This document shows positions 44,926 through 53,686 of a stretch of DNA of 64,000 nt, piece after piece (the stretch's first letter is position 1; the number at the start of each line of letters is the position of its first letter). The notes beneath the pieces were generated by a model. That model was not told the origin of the DNA, searched no databases, and was given only the letters and a program-made list of their open reading frames with translations. The position numbers and the translations under genes were made by a program. This stretch comes from CAVHXA01 sp963639765. Lineage in GTDB: Bacteria > Bacillota > Clostridia > Oscillospirales > Oscillospiraceae. The stretch covers positions 1 to 64,000 of the forward strand of contig CAVHXA010000006.1 in the NCBI GenBank assembly GCA_963639765.1, written 5' to 3'.

Positions 44926-46965
44926 CTAGTTCAGCGCGGTGTCCGGCTGAGAAAACAGCCCGTTTATACGCCGGTCAAGAAGCGGATAGGCCGGGTCGCT
45001 TTCCGCGTCCGGCTGCCGCAGAAAGTCCTGCGCGGCCTGCCTGGCCTGCACAAGAAGCTGCACATCCGTGACGAGGTCGGCTATGCGCAGGGCGGGAAGT
45101 CCGTGCTGCCTGGTGCCGAAAACATCCCCCGGTCCGCGCAGCTGCAGGTCCTGCTGCGCAATGACAAAGCCGTCGGAGGTGGAGGCAAAGGCACGGAGTC
45201 GGCTGAGAGTCTGCTCACTGCCGGTCTGCGCAAAGAGAATGCAATAAGAAGCATCGCTTCCTCTGCCAATCCGCCCGCGCAGCTGGTGCAGCTGACTCAG
45301 ACCAAACTGCTCGGCGTTCTCGATGACCATCACGGTGGCATTGGGCACGTCGATGCCCACCTCAATCACGGTGGTGGCTACAAGAATATCGGCCCGGCCC
45401 TGCACAAAATCGGTCATGACCCGTTCTTTTTCGGAAGCACCGAGCTTTCCGTGCAGCAGAGCAACGCGGAGATCCGGAAATACCTGCGCCTGCAGCGCCT
45501 GTGCCCAGGCCCGTGCGGACTTCAGATCCGGCTGCTGCTCCTCTACGCAGGGACAGACGATAAACACCTGATGGCCCTGACAGACCTGTTTTCGGATGAA
45601 GGCATTTACCCGCGGCCGCAGAGCTTCGCCGACCAGAAAGGTCTGTGTTTCCACCCGACCGGGCGGCTTTTGTGCCAGTACGGATATGTCCAGCTCTCCA
45701 TAAACCAGCAGCGCCAGCGTTCGGGGGATGGGCGTGGCGGACATCACCAGCATGTGCGGGCAGAGCCCCTTTGCAGCCAGCAGACCGCGCTGCGCGGTCC
45801 CGAAGCGGTGCTGCTCGTCAACCACAACCAGACCCAGGCTGGCAAACTGCACATTCTGACCGATCAGCGCGTGCGTACCGCAGACAAAATCCACGCGCCC
45901 CTGCGCAAGGTCCTGCAGCAGACGCTGCCTTTCGGAGGAACGCACCGAGCCCGTAAACAGCGCGCAGCGCAGTCCGAGCGGCGCAAGCAGGGCCGAAAGG
46001 GTCCGGAATTGCTGCCGGGCAAGGATTTCGGTGGGGACCATCATGGCGGCCTGCAGGCCGTTTTTGCAGACCAGATAAACAGCCGCGGCGGCAACTGCGG
46101 TTTTTCCGGAGCCCACGTCGCCCTGAATCAGACGGGCCATCGGATGGCCGCGGCGAAGGTCGGAGGATATGTCGGCCATGGCGGCCTGCTGGGCCTGTGT
46201 CGGTACAAAGGGGAGGGCCTCGAGGAATGCGGCCAGGTCCGTATCCGACAGAATTGCAGCGCCTTGCGCCTGCCGGCGTGCCCGTGCGCGCAGCAGACCG
46301 GCACAAAGCACAAAGAATTCCTCAAAGACAATTCGCCGACGCGCCTGCTGCAGCTCCTGCATGCTCCGGGGCCGATGCAGACCCTCTGCCGCCTCTGCCG
46401 CACCCAAAAGCCGGCAGCCCTGCAGCACGCCGGCAGGAAGAATCTCGGAGATTTCGCTGCAGTCCAGAGCCTGCTGCACGGCGCGTGCGATCTGTGCGGA
46501 GCTCAGAGCTGCCGTGGCAGAATAGACGGGAAGAATCCGCCGCGTAAGGCAGGGCTCGGCCTGCGCGGGTTCGAATACGGGATTGGTCATGCTGCGGCTT
46601 CCGTCGTCTGCAGCAGTCCCCCAGAAAACATAGCTCTGTCCGGGCTGCATGACCCCAACCGTGTAGCTCTGATTGAAAAAGGTCAGGCTCAGCGTGCCGG
46701 TTTCGTCCGCAACCCGCAGCCTTGTAAGAAGAAGACCCTTTCGGACGCGCGCGGTCTTTGGCTGCGATACCACACAGGCCCGAAAGCAGGCAGGCTTGCC
46801 GGGCTGCAGGCAGCGTATCGGCAGAACGGTGCTGCGGTCTTCATAGGCCCGGGGCCGGTAGGAAATCAGATCCGCGAGTGTATGAATGCCAAGCTCGGCA
46901 AACGCGGCAGCCCTGGCCGGGCCGATTCCCTTCAGACTGCGGATGTCCTGCTGTGCCGGATTCAT
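44926..46965 (-). CDS. recG: ATP-dependent DNA helicase RecG
   Basis: This 679-residue branch-migration helicase remodels stalled replication forks and Holliday junctions. An N-terminal wedge domain with LKGIGPARAAAFAELGI and an OB-like fold precedes the helicase core. Walker A is GDVGSGKTAVAAAA near residue 285, the box is VVDEQHRFG, and motif III is MSATPIPRTLAL. Motif VI is QLRGRIGRGSDASYCIL. The ATG follows GGGAGG at seven bases. A longer in-frame reading toward 47184 has no start signals. Confidence 0.96.
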   Translation of the reverse strand: MNPAQQDIRSLKGIGPARAAAFAELGIHTLADLISYRPRAYEDRSTVLPIRCLQPGKPACFRACVVSQPKTARVRKGLLLTRLRVADETGTLSLTFFNQSYTVGVMQPGQSYVFWGTAADDGSRSMTNPVFEPAQAEPCLTRRILPVYSATAALSSAQIARAVQQALDCSEISEILPAGVLQGCRLLGAAEAAEGLHRPRSMQELQQARRRIVFEEFFVLCAGLLRARARRQAQGAAILSDTDLAAFLEALPFVPTQAQQAAMADISSDLRRGHPMARLIQGDVGSGKTAVAAAAVYLVCKNGLQAAMMVPTEILARQQFRTLSALLAPLGLRCALFTGSVRSSERQRLLQDLAQGRVDFVCGTHALIGQNVQFASLGLVVVDEQHRFGTAQRGLLAAKGLCPHMLVMSATPIPRTLALLVYGELDISVLAQKPPGRVETQTFLVGEALRPRVNAFIRKQVCQGHQVFIVCPCVEEQQPDLKSARAWAQALQAQVFPDLRVALLHGKLGASEKERVMTDFVQGRADILVATTVIEVGIDVPNATVMVIENAEQFGLSQLHQLRGRIGRGSDASYCILFAQTGSEQTLSRLRAFASTSDGFVIAQQDLQLRGPGDVFGTRQHGLPALRIADLVTDVQLLVQARQAAQDFLRQPDAESDPAYPLLDRRINGLFSQPDTALN

Positions 46966-47033
46966 GAAATCGCCTCCCTTTTGCCATGTGCAGCCGGCTC
47001 GACGGCCGGAGCGGCAGCATGCACACTGAACAT

Positions 47034-47061
47034 ATTTTACGCCGCGGTGCTTTTTTGTCAA
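47034..47061 (-). promoter_or_regulatory. Promoter for recG
   Basis: Read leftward, TTGACA and TAAAAT are 16 bases apart, about 70 bases before the ATG. The 561-base gap to rpsT holds this, the rpsT promoter and no visible gene. Confidence 0.6.
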
Positions 47062-47426
47062 CCGGAGACACGGCATCGGGAACAGACGGCGGCTGTGGAG
47101 ATCTGTCCGCCGGGGGCAGACCGGACCTGTGCAAAAGCTCCGATACTTCGAGTTCAAAGCAAGCGGAAAACCCGTACCATACAAAGGTTATCAACAGTTT
47201 GCACAGAGTTTTGAACATCCAATGCAGGCTGTGCACAGGCAAAAAGAACGGAACAGCAGGAGCAGTGCAGCGGGAATTTATGGAAAACGCCGGATTTGTA
47301 TACAAATTGAACACCGAAAACCGCAAAGGAAAGCAGGGCAGAAGACGGACGGAACCGGGGGAGCAGGGCTTTCGCATCGTCGGGCTGCGGCAGACCAACA
47401 TTTTCGCTGATTTGGCATGGGACCTC

Positions 47427-47455
47427 TTGACGAACGCGGACGGGTGTGATAAAAT
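47427..47455 (+). promoter_or_regulatory. Promoter for rpsT
   Basis: TTGACG and TAAAAT are 17 bases apart, about 72 bases before the GTG start. Confidence 0.7.
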
Positions 47456-47526
47456 TCTTTCCTGCTTGTATGTTCGCGGATTTTTCCGCTTACCATAGCG
47501 ATGCTCAGTCAGAGGAGGTGTACGTA

Positions 47527-47790
47527 GTGCCCAACATTAAGTCTGCCAAAAAAAGAGTTCTGCTCTCCAAGGCGGCCAACGAGAAAAACAAGGCTGAAAA
47601 ATCGGCTCTGAAAACCGTTCTGAAAAAGTTCGATGCTGCAGTGGTAGAAGGCGATCGCGCCAAGGCTGACATCGCTTACAAAGAAGCTGTCAAAGCCATC
47701 GACAAGAGCGTGACCAAGGGAATTCTCCACAAGAACACCGCGGCCCGCAAAAAAAGCAGTGCCACACTCAAGCTCAACAAGCTTGCGTAA
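47527..47790 (+). CDS. rpsT: 30S ribosomal protein S20
   Basis: This 87-residue, very basic helical protein has the S20 pattern: PNIKSAKKRVLLSKAANEKNK at the N-terminus, KADIAYKEAVKAIDK in the middle and GILHKNTAARKKSS near the end. It binds 16S rRNA in the 30S subunit. The start is GTG seven bases after GGAGGTG; upstream in-frame codons are read only as leader. A good terminator follows within 11 bases. Confidence 0.97.
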   Translation: MPNIKSAKKRVLLSKAANEKNKAEKSALKTVLKKFDAAVVEGDRAKADIAYKEAVKAIDKSVTKGILHKNTAARKKSSATLKLNKLA

Positions 47791-47800
47791 CAGCAAACAC

Positions 47801-47834
47801 CGCCCTTCGTTCATTCGAAGGGCGTTTTGCCTTT
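47801..47834 (+). terminator. Terminator after rpsT
   Basis: CGCCCTTCG (47801-47809) and CGAAGGGCG (47816-47824) form a nine-bp stem followed by TTTTGCC and five T. Confidence 0.9.
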
Positions 47835-47850
47835 TTAAAGGAGAACCGTT

Positions 47851-48750
47851 ATGAACAGACAAAACAGGCTCGGGCAGGCAGCCGCAGTGGGCGAGGTGAT
47901 CGGTGCGGCGGTTCTGTGGGGGCTGCTTGGTGTATTTGCCCGACGGCTTACGGCAGCCGGCCTCGGAAGCATGGAGACCGGCGCGGTGCGTATGGGCGTG
48001 GGTTTTCTGGGTGTGGGCCTTTATCTTCTGATCTTTCACCGGGACAGATTCAGGATCCGCCTGACAGATCTCTGGATTTTTTTCGCAGACGGCGTAGTGA
48101 GCCTGCTTTTTTTCATGTGGTGTTATCTGCACGCAATTGAGATGACCAGTCTGGCTGTGGCCGGAATTCTGCTGTACACGTCCCCCGTTTTTGTCATGCT
48201 GCTCAGTGCCCTGCTGTTTCGTGAACGTCTGACCGGAAGAAAGATTCTGGCTCTGGCTCTGGCCTTTGGCGGCTGTGCTCTGGTATCGGGGCTGCTGGGC
48301 GGAGCGGAGCGGCCATCGGGCACGGCTATACTCTATGGTCTGGGCGCCGGGCTTGGCTACGGCCTGTATTCGATTTTCGGGCGTTTTGCCGTGCGTCAGG
48401 GCTATGATGCGTGGACCACAACCTTTTATTCCTTTGCCTTCTGTCTGGCCGGATGCCTGGTGATGGCGGACGTTCCGCTGATCGTCCGCTGCGCCGCAGC
48501 CGAGCCGGACCTGCTGGTGTGGTATCTGGCGCTTGGCCTGCTTACGGGCCTTGCGGCCTATCAGCTGTACAACCGGGCTCTGCAGACGCTGGAATCCAGC
48601 CGGGCTGCGGTGATTGCCTCGCTTGAGCCGGTGGTTGCTGCGGCGGCAGGAGCTGTCATCTACCACGAAAGAATCGGCATTCCGGGTCTTTGCGGAATGG
48701 CTCTGGTTCTGACGGCCATCGCGCTGCTGAGTCTGAGCCGCAAAACGTAA
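47851..48750 (+). CDS. EamA/DMT-family transporter
   Basis: This 299-residue membrane protein has ten hydrophobic segments in two EamA repeats (about residues 15-145 and 160-295). Characteristic stretches are AAVLWGLLGVFARRL, ILLYTSPVFVMLLSALLFRERLTGRK and AAVIASLEPVVAAAAGAVIYHE. The drug/metabolite transporter superfamily exports metabolites or amino acids; no substrate can be given. ATG has AAAGGAGA upstream. It begins 16 bases after the rpsT terminator with no clear promoter, so it may depend on read-through. Confidence 0.92.
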   Translation: MNRQNRLGQAAAVGEVIGAAVLWGLLGVFARRLTAAGLGSMETGAVRMGVGFLGVGLYLLIFHRDRFRIRLTDLWIFFADGVVSLLFFMWCYLHAIEMTSLAVAGILLYTSPVFVMLLSALLFRERLTGRKILALALAFGGCALVSGLLGGAERPSGTAILYGLGAGLGYGLYSIFGRFAVRQGYDAWTTTFYSFAFCLAGCLVMADVPLIVRCAAAEPDLLVWYLALGLLTGLAAYQLYNRALQTLESSRAAVIASLEPVVAAAAGAVIYHERIGIPGLCGMALVLTAIALLSLSRKT

Positions 48751-48778
48751 ACAATCCGTAAACGTTGCCCGGTTCCGG

Positions 48779-48806
48779 TTGAAAAGAGCGGCTGTCCCGT
48801 TATAAT
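48779..48806 (+). promoter_or_regulatory. Promoter for the zinc-ribbon membrane protein
   Basis: TTGAAA and consensus TATAAT are 16 bases apart. The leader to the start codon is about 195 bases with no recognised motif. Confidence 0.55.
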
Positions 48807-49006
48807 ATGAGTCCGAGCGAACGAAACAGCTCTTTATCAGGGCAGTACCGCAGCATTCGGCGAGAGTGATTTGCGAGAAATTCTGTTTCCGAATGAGGCA
48901 CATTGACGCAGCAATACTTTTTGCATTGCAGGGAAATGCAGCGAAATGCGGGAGGCAAAGCCGCAGGCGACACTGTGCGATACTGTCTAAGAAAGCGGGG
49001 ATTGCG

Positions 49007-49468
49007 TTGCTGCAGCGTCTGGCCTATAAATTGCAGGCCTTCATGTACGGAAGAAACGGGGTAGATCAGCTGGGCTGGGCCCTTTTGATTCTGGGGCTTG
49101 TGCTCAACCTCATCGGCAACTTCACCGGCCTTTCTGCATTCTGTCTTCTGGCCTATCTGCCGATGCTTCTTGCCATATACCGCATGTTCTCAAAAAATCT
49201 TCCGCAGCGCCAAAAGGAAAACGCCTGGTTCTTTCGCCTGCTGCACAGGGATCCGGGCGCCTGCCATACCGGCAGCTGCGGCGGCTATTATACGTCTGCG
49301 GGGCACGCAAGCAAGCCTGCGGTCGGTTTTCTGCAGCGCCTGAAAGACCGTGACCACAGATACTTCCGTTGCCCAAAGTGCCGGCAGACCGTCCGTGTCC
49401 CGGCCAAAAAGGGCGTTTTGCGCATTACCTGCCCGCGCTGCGGAGAGCGCTTCGAAAAAAAGACCTGA
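49007..49468 (+). CDS. Small membrane protein with C-terminal zinc ribbon
   Basis: This protein of about 153 residues has two adjacent hydrophobic segments (about 22-40 and 42-60, GWALLILGLVLNLIG and FCLLAYLPMLLAIY). A basic stretch follows, then a C-terminal zinc ribbon with two Cys pairs (RCPKCRQTV and ITCPRCGERF). The Cys-x2-Cys pairs probably bind zinc. I know of similar unnamed clostridial proteins but no function. The start is uncertain: TTG at 49007 has GGGG six bases upstream and ATG at 49043 has none. The frame remains open to 48866. A clean terminator follows. Confidence 0.68.
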   Translation: MLQRLAYKLQAFMYGRNGVDQLGWALLILGLVLNLIGNFTGLSAFCLLAYLPMLLAIYRMFSKNLPQRQKENAWFFRLLHRDPGACHTGSCGGYYTSAGHASKPAVGFLQRLKDRDHRYFRCPKCRQTVRVPAKKGVLRITCPRCGERFEKKT

Positions 49469-49483
49469 GCCGTTCTGCACAAA

Positions 49484-49507
49484 AGCCCGAATGCTTCGGG
49501 CTTTTTT
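49484..49507 (+). terminator. Terminator after the zinc-ribbon gene
   Basis: AGCCCGA (49484-49490) and TCGGGCT (49496-49502) form a stem with a short loop, followed by six T. Confidence 0.88.
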
Positions 49508-49672
49508 CTTATGCCGGGCCCGCATAAATCAGCAGAAAGGTCCGGCAGGAGCTTTTTCTTCGGGAGAAGCTGTGAAGCCACAGAAGCCTCTTCGTTTTCC
49601 GGGACTTTTCGAACACATTTCCACCGGGATTTGAAGCAGCATCTGTGCCTTTTGCTTTTTTGCGAAAAATGC

Positions 49673-49701
49673 AAAAAAGCACCCCGGCCGAGCCGGGGTG
49701 C
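49673..49701 (-). terminator. Terminator after secG
   Basis: Read leftward, GCACCCCGGC-TCG-GCCGGGGTGC is followed by six T. It lies 26 bases beyond the secG stop. The stretch 49508-49672 between the two terminators shows no gene. Confidence 0.9.
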
Positions 49702-49726
49702 GCCTGCTTATACGGATGTGCTGCAA

Positions 49727-49963
49727 TCAAAGCAGATTCAGGACCAGGGTTACAACCGCAAACACAATGGCGAACCACTTGGTCATGCTGGCCAGACGGG
49801 CGTCGAGGCCATGCGCTTTGTTTTTGGACAGGAAGGTATCTGCCGCGCCGGAAATGGCACCGGACAGACCTGCGCTTTTGCCGGACTGCAGAACAACAAT
49901 GGCAATCAGGGCCAGAGAACAGATCACCTGAACAATCAGGATGATGACTTTTAGGGCAGACAT
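49727..49963 (-). CDS. secG: Preprotein translocase subunit SecG
   Basis: This 78-residue protein has two membrane segments (about residues 4-22 and 58-76) joined by the typical loop LQSGKSAGLSGAISGAADTFL. SecG assists SecYE in moving preproteins across the membrane. ATG has GGAGG upstream. It stands alone between its promoter and a strong terminator; rnr and smpB, frequent neighbours in other Firmicutes, are not adjacent here. Confidence 0.96.
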   Translation of the reverse strand: MSALKVIILIVQVICSLALIAIVVLQSGKSAGLSGAISGAADTFLSKNKAHGLDARLASMTKWFAIVFAVVTLVLNLL

Positions 49964-50047
49964 GCGGACCTCCTTTCCGGGCAGTACCGGAATGCTCCGG
50001 CTATCCAGAATCTTTGCCTTCGGCCAGAGCCGAAAACAGCGCCTGTG

Positions 50048-50076
50048 ATTCTAGCACACATGAGCTCTGTTTGCAA
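50048..50076 (-). promoter_or_regulatory. Promoter for secG
   Basis: Read leftward, TTGCAA and TAGAAT are 17 bases apart. Confidence 0.65.
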
Positions 50077-50105
50077 GCTTTCGGAGAAAATTTCTTGCAG
50101 AAGGC

Positions 50106-51227
50106 TTATCTGGCCCACTCGCCGGTGGCGCAGCAGGTGAGATAGGCACTCATAAACCCGTCGAGGTCTCCGTCCATCACAGCCTGGATATTGCCGTTTT
50201 CAAAGCCGGTGCGGTGATCCTTTGCCAGCGTATAGGGCATGAACACATACGAGCGAATCTGGCTGCCCCATTCGATCTTCATCTGCACGCCCTTGATGTC
50301 GGAGATTTTTTCAAGGTGCTGGCGTTCTTTGATTTCGACCAGCTTGGAACGCAGCTGCTTCATGCAGTTTTCACGGTTCTGGAACTGGCTGCGCTCCTGC
50401 TGGGAGGCAACGACAATGCCGGTGGGGATGTGGGTCAGACGCACGGCAGAGGAGGTTTTGTTGATGTGCTGACCGCCGGCACCGGAGGAACGGAAAACGT
50501 CCATTTTGATGTCTTCAGGCCGGATTTCAACGGTTCCGTCGTCTTCAATTTCGGGAATGACCTCGATCGCCGAAAAAGAGGTGTGCCGGCGACCGGATGA
50601 ATCGAAGGGAGAAATCCGGACAAGCCGGTGAATTCCGCTTTCGCTTTTCAGGTAGCCGTAGGCGTTTTCGCCCTGAACGGAGATAACGGCGGATTTGAGG
50701 CCGGCCTCTTCGCCTTCGAGGTAGTCCATCAGCTCGTATTTGTAGTCGTGCGACTCTGCCCAGTGGGTAATCATGCGATAAAGCATCTCGCACCAGTCCT
50801 GCGCCTCGGTGCCGCCCGCACCGGCGTGGAAGGATACAATGGCGTTGTTGCCGTCGTATTCTCCGCTCAGCAGGGTCTCGAGGCGGGCGCGGGCCAGCTT
50901 GTCATCCAGCTTTTTGTAGCCGTCGATGATTTCGTCGAGCAGGGAGTCGTCCTGCGCCTCCGCAGCCATCTCGCACAGAACCTGCAGGTCTTCGAGCTCA
51001 CTGGACATTTTTTCGAATTTGCTGATTTTGTTTTCGAGGGTTTTTGCCTTCTGCAGGGTTTTCTGTGCGGCGTCCATGTCGGACCAGAAGTCCTGCGCGG
51101 TGGACTGCGCATGCAGCTGCTCCAGCTCGGTGCGGGCCGAATCAATGGCCAGAGCAGCCTGCAGCTCCTGGAGGCGGGGCTCCAGAGCGTCGATTTTCAG
51201 GCGGTATTCGTCAAATTCAATACGCAT
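50106..51227 (-). CDS. prfB: Peptide chain release factor 2 (RF2)
   Basis: This 373-residue class I release factor reads UGA and UAA. An N-terminal helical domain precedes the stop-codon tripeptide SPF in RISPFDSSGRR and the peptidyl-hydrolysis GGQ in SSGAGGQHINKTSSAVR. The whole protein is encoded in one frame. Most bacterial prfB genes carry an in-frame UGA near codon 25 that requires a +1 frameshift. Here the region aligned with it (LQAALAIDSARTELEQL) is open, so that autoregulation appears absent. ATG at 51227 is the natural start. A leftward promoter lies about 35 bases upstream. Confidence 0.96.
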   Translation of the reverse strand: MRIEFDEYRLKIDALEPRLQELQAALAIDSARTELEQLHAQSTAQDFWSDMDAAQKTLQKAKTLENKISKFEKMSSELEDLQVLCEMAAEAQDDSLLDEIIDGYKKLDDKLARARLETLLSGEYDGNNAIVSFHAGAGGTEAQDWCEMLYRMITHWAESHDYKYELMDYLEGEEAGLKSAVISVQGENAYGYLKSESGIHRLVRISPFDSSGRRHTSFSAIEVIPEIEDDGTVEIRPEDIKMDVFRSSGAGGQHINKTSSAVRLTHIPTGIVVASQQERSQFQNRENCMKQLRSKLVEIKERQHLEKISDIKGVQMKIEWGSQIRSYVFMPYTLAKDHRTGFENGNIQAVMDGDLDGFMSAYLTCCATGEWAR

Positions 51228-51260
51228 TGCGATTCATCCATTCTTCATGATTTCCCGCCT

Positions 51261-51289
51261 ATTATAGCCCAAACCGCCGGCGGTGTAAA
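51261..51289 (-). promoter_or_regulatory. Promoter for prfB
   Basis: Read leftward, TTTACA and TATAAT are 17 bases apart. It is back to back with the rightward promoter at 51304. Confidence 0.65.
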
Positions 51290-51303
51290 GGATGGGATTT
51301 CAC

Positions 51304-51333
51304 TTGCAATATCCGTACGGCGGATGTTAGAAT
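51304..51333 (+). promoter_or_regulatory. Promoter for the YbaK-type gene
   Basis: TTGCAA and TAGAAT are 18 bases apart. The leader is about 165 bases with no recognised motif. Confidence 0.5.
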
Positions 51334-51504
51334 AAAGAACAGCGGCGCAGGATTTGCGCCGTTCTGCGAAATTATTCCGCAGGAGCATCGCTGCCCTGCC
51401 GGACGCAGCGGATGGCCGCGGTGCCGCCTGAAAACAGAGAAGCACTGCGCAGGCGCCGGCAAAAACCGAAAGCGCGGTGCGCATGCAGCTGAAAGGAGCA
51501 ATAT

Positions 51505-51990
51505 ATGTCCATAGAACGCTGCCGGGAGCATCTTGCCCGGTTTGGGGCCGCCGACCGGATCCGTGAATTTTCCGTTTCCAGTGCCACGGTAGAGCTGGCG
51601 GCTCTGGCTGTCGGGGTCATACCGGCCCGTATCGCCAAAACGCTGTCTTTTGCGGGGCCGGACGGATGCCTGCTGATTGTGGCTGCCGGAGATGCCCGCA
51701 TCGACAACAAAAAATACAAAAACACCTTTGGCATCAAGGCCAGAATGCTCACGCACGAGCAGGCGGTGGAGCAGACCGGGCATGCGGTCGGAGGCGTTTG
51801 CCCCTTTGGAGTCAGACCGGGGGTTACCGTCTGCCTCGACGAATCTCTCAAACGCTTTTCCACGGTATTCCCTGCGGCGGGCAGCGCGAACAGCGCCATT
51901 GAGGTGACCTGCGGGGAGCTGGAGGAATATTCCGAGGCGAAGGGCTGGGTGGATGTGTGCAGCGGCTGGGACCCGGCACTGACCGAATAA
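51505..51990 (+). CDS. YbaK/EbsC-type aminoacyl-tRNA deacylase
   Basis: This 161-residue protein belongs to the YbaK/ProX editing-domain family. It has RIAKTLSF near residue 42 with the conserved Lys, DARIDNKKYKNTFGIKARML in the middle and the glycine-rich VGGVCPFGVRPGV. Such free-standing domains hydrolyse mischarged tRNAs, for example Cys-tRNA(Pro) by YbaK, and raise translation fidelity. Exact specificity is not visible. ATG follows AAAGGAG. Confidence 0.9.
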   Translation: MSIERCREHLARFGAADRIREFSVSSATVELAALAVGVIPARIAKTLSFAGPDGCLLIVAAGDARIDNKKYKNTFGIKARMLTHEQAVEQTGHAVGGVCPFGVRPGVTVCLDESLKRFSTVFPAAGSANSAIEVTCGELEEYSEAKGWVDVCSGWDPALTE

Positions 51991-52117
51991 TCCGGGAAAA
52001 TCACAGAACACGGAAAACACCCGCCTGCCCGCAGATGTGTGAATTGCCCGCCCGGGCGGAGAATACACGTGTGCGATGCTGCCATGAAATCCGCGAACAC
52101 AATTGTGCCGGCCTGTA

Positions 52118-53020
52118 TCAGAGCTGTGCTTCGGGGGGCAGCATGGCATCCTCCCGCCAGACCCGCTGCCCGGACTGCAGACAAAGCCGCTCCCCCGTGA
52201 TGGGATGGCAAAAGGCAAGGCAGGCCGAGCGCAGCTGCTGCAGGCGGAGCCCGAGACTCTCGGAAAAGATGCGGGCGGAGTCGGTGGTGTACTGCGGATC
52301 TCCCAGAATCGGACAGCCCGCGGTGAGGCAGTGCAGCCGAAGCTGATGCGTGCGGCCTGTCAGGGGACGAAGCTCCAGAAGACAGACCCGACTTTCACGA
52401 GCCAGAACCCGATATCCGGTTTGGGCAGCCAGTCCGAGAGGGCCGACCGCCCGCTGCATTTTCAGAGGGTCCGGCCGGATGATCGGCCAGTCCCAGACAC
52501 CGCTGTTTTGCGGCGGTCCGCCCACAACCACGGCCCGATAGGTTTTTTCCACTGCTCCGGCCAGCATGGCCTTTTGCAGAAGGGCATGGATGTGGGCATT
52601 TTTTGCGATCAGAACCACGCCAAAGGTATCCCGGTCCAGCCGCGACACCGGATGCACCAGGCACGCCTGACCGGTTTCGGCATAGTATCCGGCCAGATAG
52701 TTGGCAAGCGTACCGGTTCCACGCGCGGAAGAGGGGTGCATCAGGATGCCGGGCGGCTTGTCCAGCGCGATGAGCGATTCGTCTTCATACAGAATGTTCA
52801 GCGGCCCATGCTGCGCGGGATAGTCGGGCGAGGCCTCCTCAAGTGTTACGGTGATGACATCTCCGGGGGAAACGGGATAGTCCGTATAGCGCGCCGTTCC
52901 GTTCACACAGAAGGCATGCCGGTATTTCAGACGTTTGACCAGGCCGACCGACAGCCCCAGCTCGCGGCGCAGAAAGCTCAGCAGCTTTCCGCTGCGCTGC
53001 GCGGTGCAGGTCAATATCAA
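52118..53020 (-). CDS. RluA-family pseudouridine synthase with S4-like N-terminus
   Basis: This 300-residue protein has an N-terminal S4-like region (SGKLLSFLRRELGLSVGLVKRL) and the RluA catalytic domain. That domain shows IALDKPPGILMHPSSARG, the catalytic-Asp loop HPVSRLDRDTFGVVLIAKN and LELRPLTGRTHQLRLHC. It isomerises uridine in rRNA or tRNA, and the site is unknown. It is a distant paralogue of the protein at 27310-27969, which lacks the S4 part. The start is taken as TTG at 53020, eight bases after GGGGAGG; a GTG at 53029 overlaps that site. Confidence 0.9.
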   Translation of the reverse strand: MILTCTAQRSGKLLSFLRRELGLSVGLVKRLKYRHAFCVNGTARYTDYPVSPGDVITVTLEEASPDYPAQHGPLNILYEDESLIALDKPPGILMHPSSARGTGTLANYLAGYYAETGQACLVHPVSRLDRDTFGVVLIAKNAHIHALLQKAMLAGAVEKTYRAVVVGGPPQNSGVWDWPIIRPDPLKMQRAVGPLGLAAQTGYRVLARESRVCLLELRPLTGRTHQLRLHCLTAGCPILGDPQYTTDSARIFSESLGLRLQQLRSACLAFCHPITGERLCLQSGQRVWREDAMLPPEAQL

Positions 53021-53075
53021 GAAAGACACCTCCCCGTGCGGGACCTGTTTCGGTTCCCGCTGCCTTGCAGAGCCT

Positions 53076-53105
53076 ATTTTAAGACAGCAACGTACAATTC
53101 GGCAA
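53076..53105 (-). promoter_or_regulatory. Promoter for the RluA/S4 gene
   Basis: Read leftward, TTGCCG and TAAAAT are 18 bases apart, about 55 bases before the start. Confidence 0.5.
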
Positions 53106-53138
53106 GTGGATTTTTTGCGGATTTGTGCGGGTTGGCCC

Positions 53139-53167
53139 TTGCAAAGACCGGAGAAGAATGATAGAAT
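53139..53167 (+). promoter_or_regulatory. Promoter for the pheB-hom-lysC operon
   Basis: TTGCAA and TAGAAT are 17 bases apart, about 70 bases before the ATG. The leader is too short for a known riboswitch. Confidence 0.65.
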
Positions 53168-53236
53168 GGCCGCAACATAATGACATTCGTTTTTCTCTCA
53201 GAGACACCAACCTTTCAAAAAAAGAAGGAGGGGCTT

Positions 53237-53686
53237 ATGCCGGAGCATCCGAAATACTACATTGTTGAAGCGTCCGCTCTGCCCGAAATATTCGTAAAGG
53301 TAGCCGAGGCCCGCCGTATGCTCGAAACCGGCTCGGCCGCCACGGTCAACGACGCCGTAAAGGCCATGGGCATCAGTCGCAGCGCATACTACAAATACAA
53401 AGATGTCATTTCCGTTTTGCAGGACATGAACAGCGGCATCGTTACCTTTCAGATGAGTCTGCGGGACGAGGCCGGGATTCTGTCCGCGATTCTGGCCATA
53501 TTTGCGGGGTGCGGTGCCAATATCCTCACACTCAATCAGTCCATACCGAGAGACGGCGCGGCCCCGGTGTCCATCTCTGCCGAGCTGCACGAGGCAACGG
53601 CAGAAGAAATTCTGCACCACATCATCGCAACGCCCGGCGTGATCCGGGCACAGATTTCCGCCAAACAGGAGAGTTCGCCATGGTAA
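53237..53686 (+). CDS. pheB: ACT domain protein (PheB / UPF0735 type)
   Basis: This 149-residue protein has an N-terminal helix-turn-helix-like stretch (VNDAVKAMGISRSAYYKYKD, about residues 37-56) and a C-terminal ACT domain (about 72-145, MSLRDEAGILSAILAIFAGCGANILTLNQ). ACT domains bind amino acids. The B. subtilis homologue PheB is encoded near aromatic and threonine genes and its role is unclear. Here it opens the operon and overlaps hom by seven bases, so an amino-acid-sensing role in the aspartate pathway is plausible but inferred. ATG follows AAGGAGGGG. Confidence 0.88.
   Translation: MPEHPKYYIVEASALPEIFVKVAEARRMLETGSAATVNDAVKAMGISRSAYYKYKDVISVLQDMNSGIVTFQMSLRDEAGILSAILAIFAGCGANILTLNQSIPRDGAAPVSISAELHEATAEEILHHIIATPGVIRAQISAKQESSPW

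Noticed and set aside
47188..47196. TTATCAACA resembling a DnaA box, with TGTGCACAG nearby, as a possible replication origin
   Set aside because: One imperfect box without a cluster, AT-rich unwinding region, dnaA or dnaN is not evidence for an origin. The site lies in the recG-rpsT gap.
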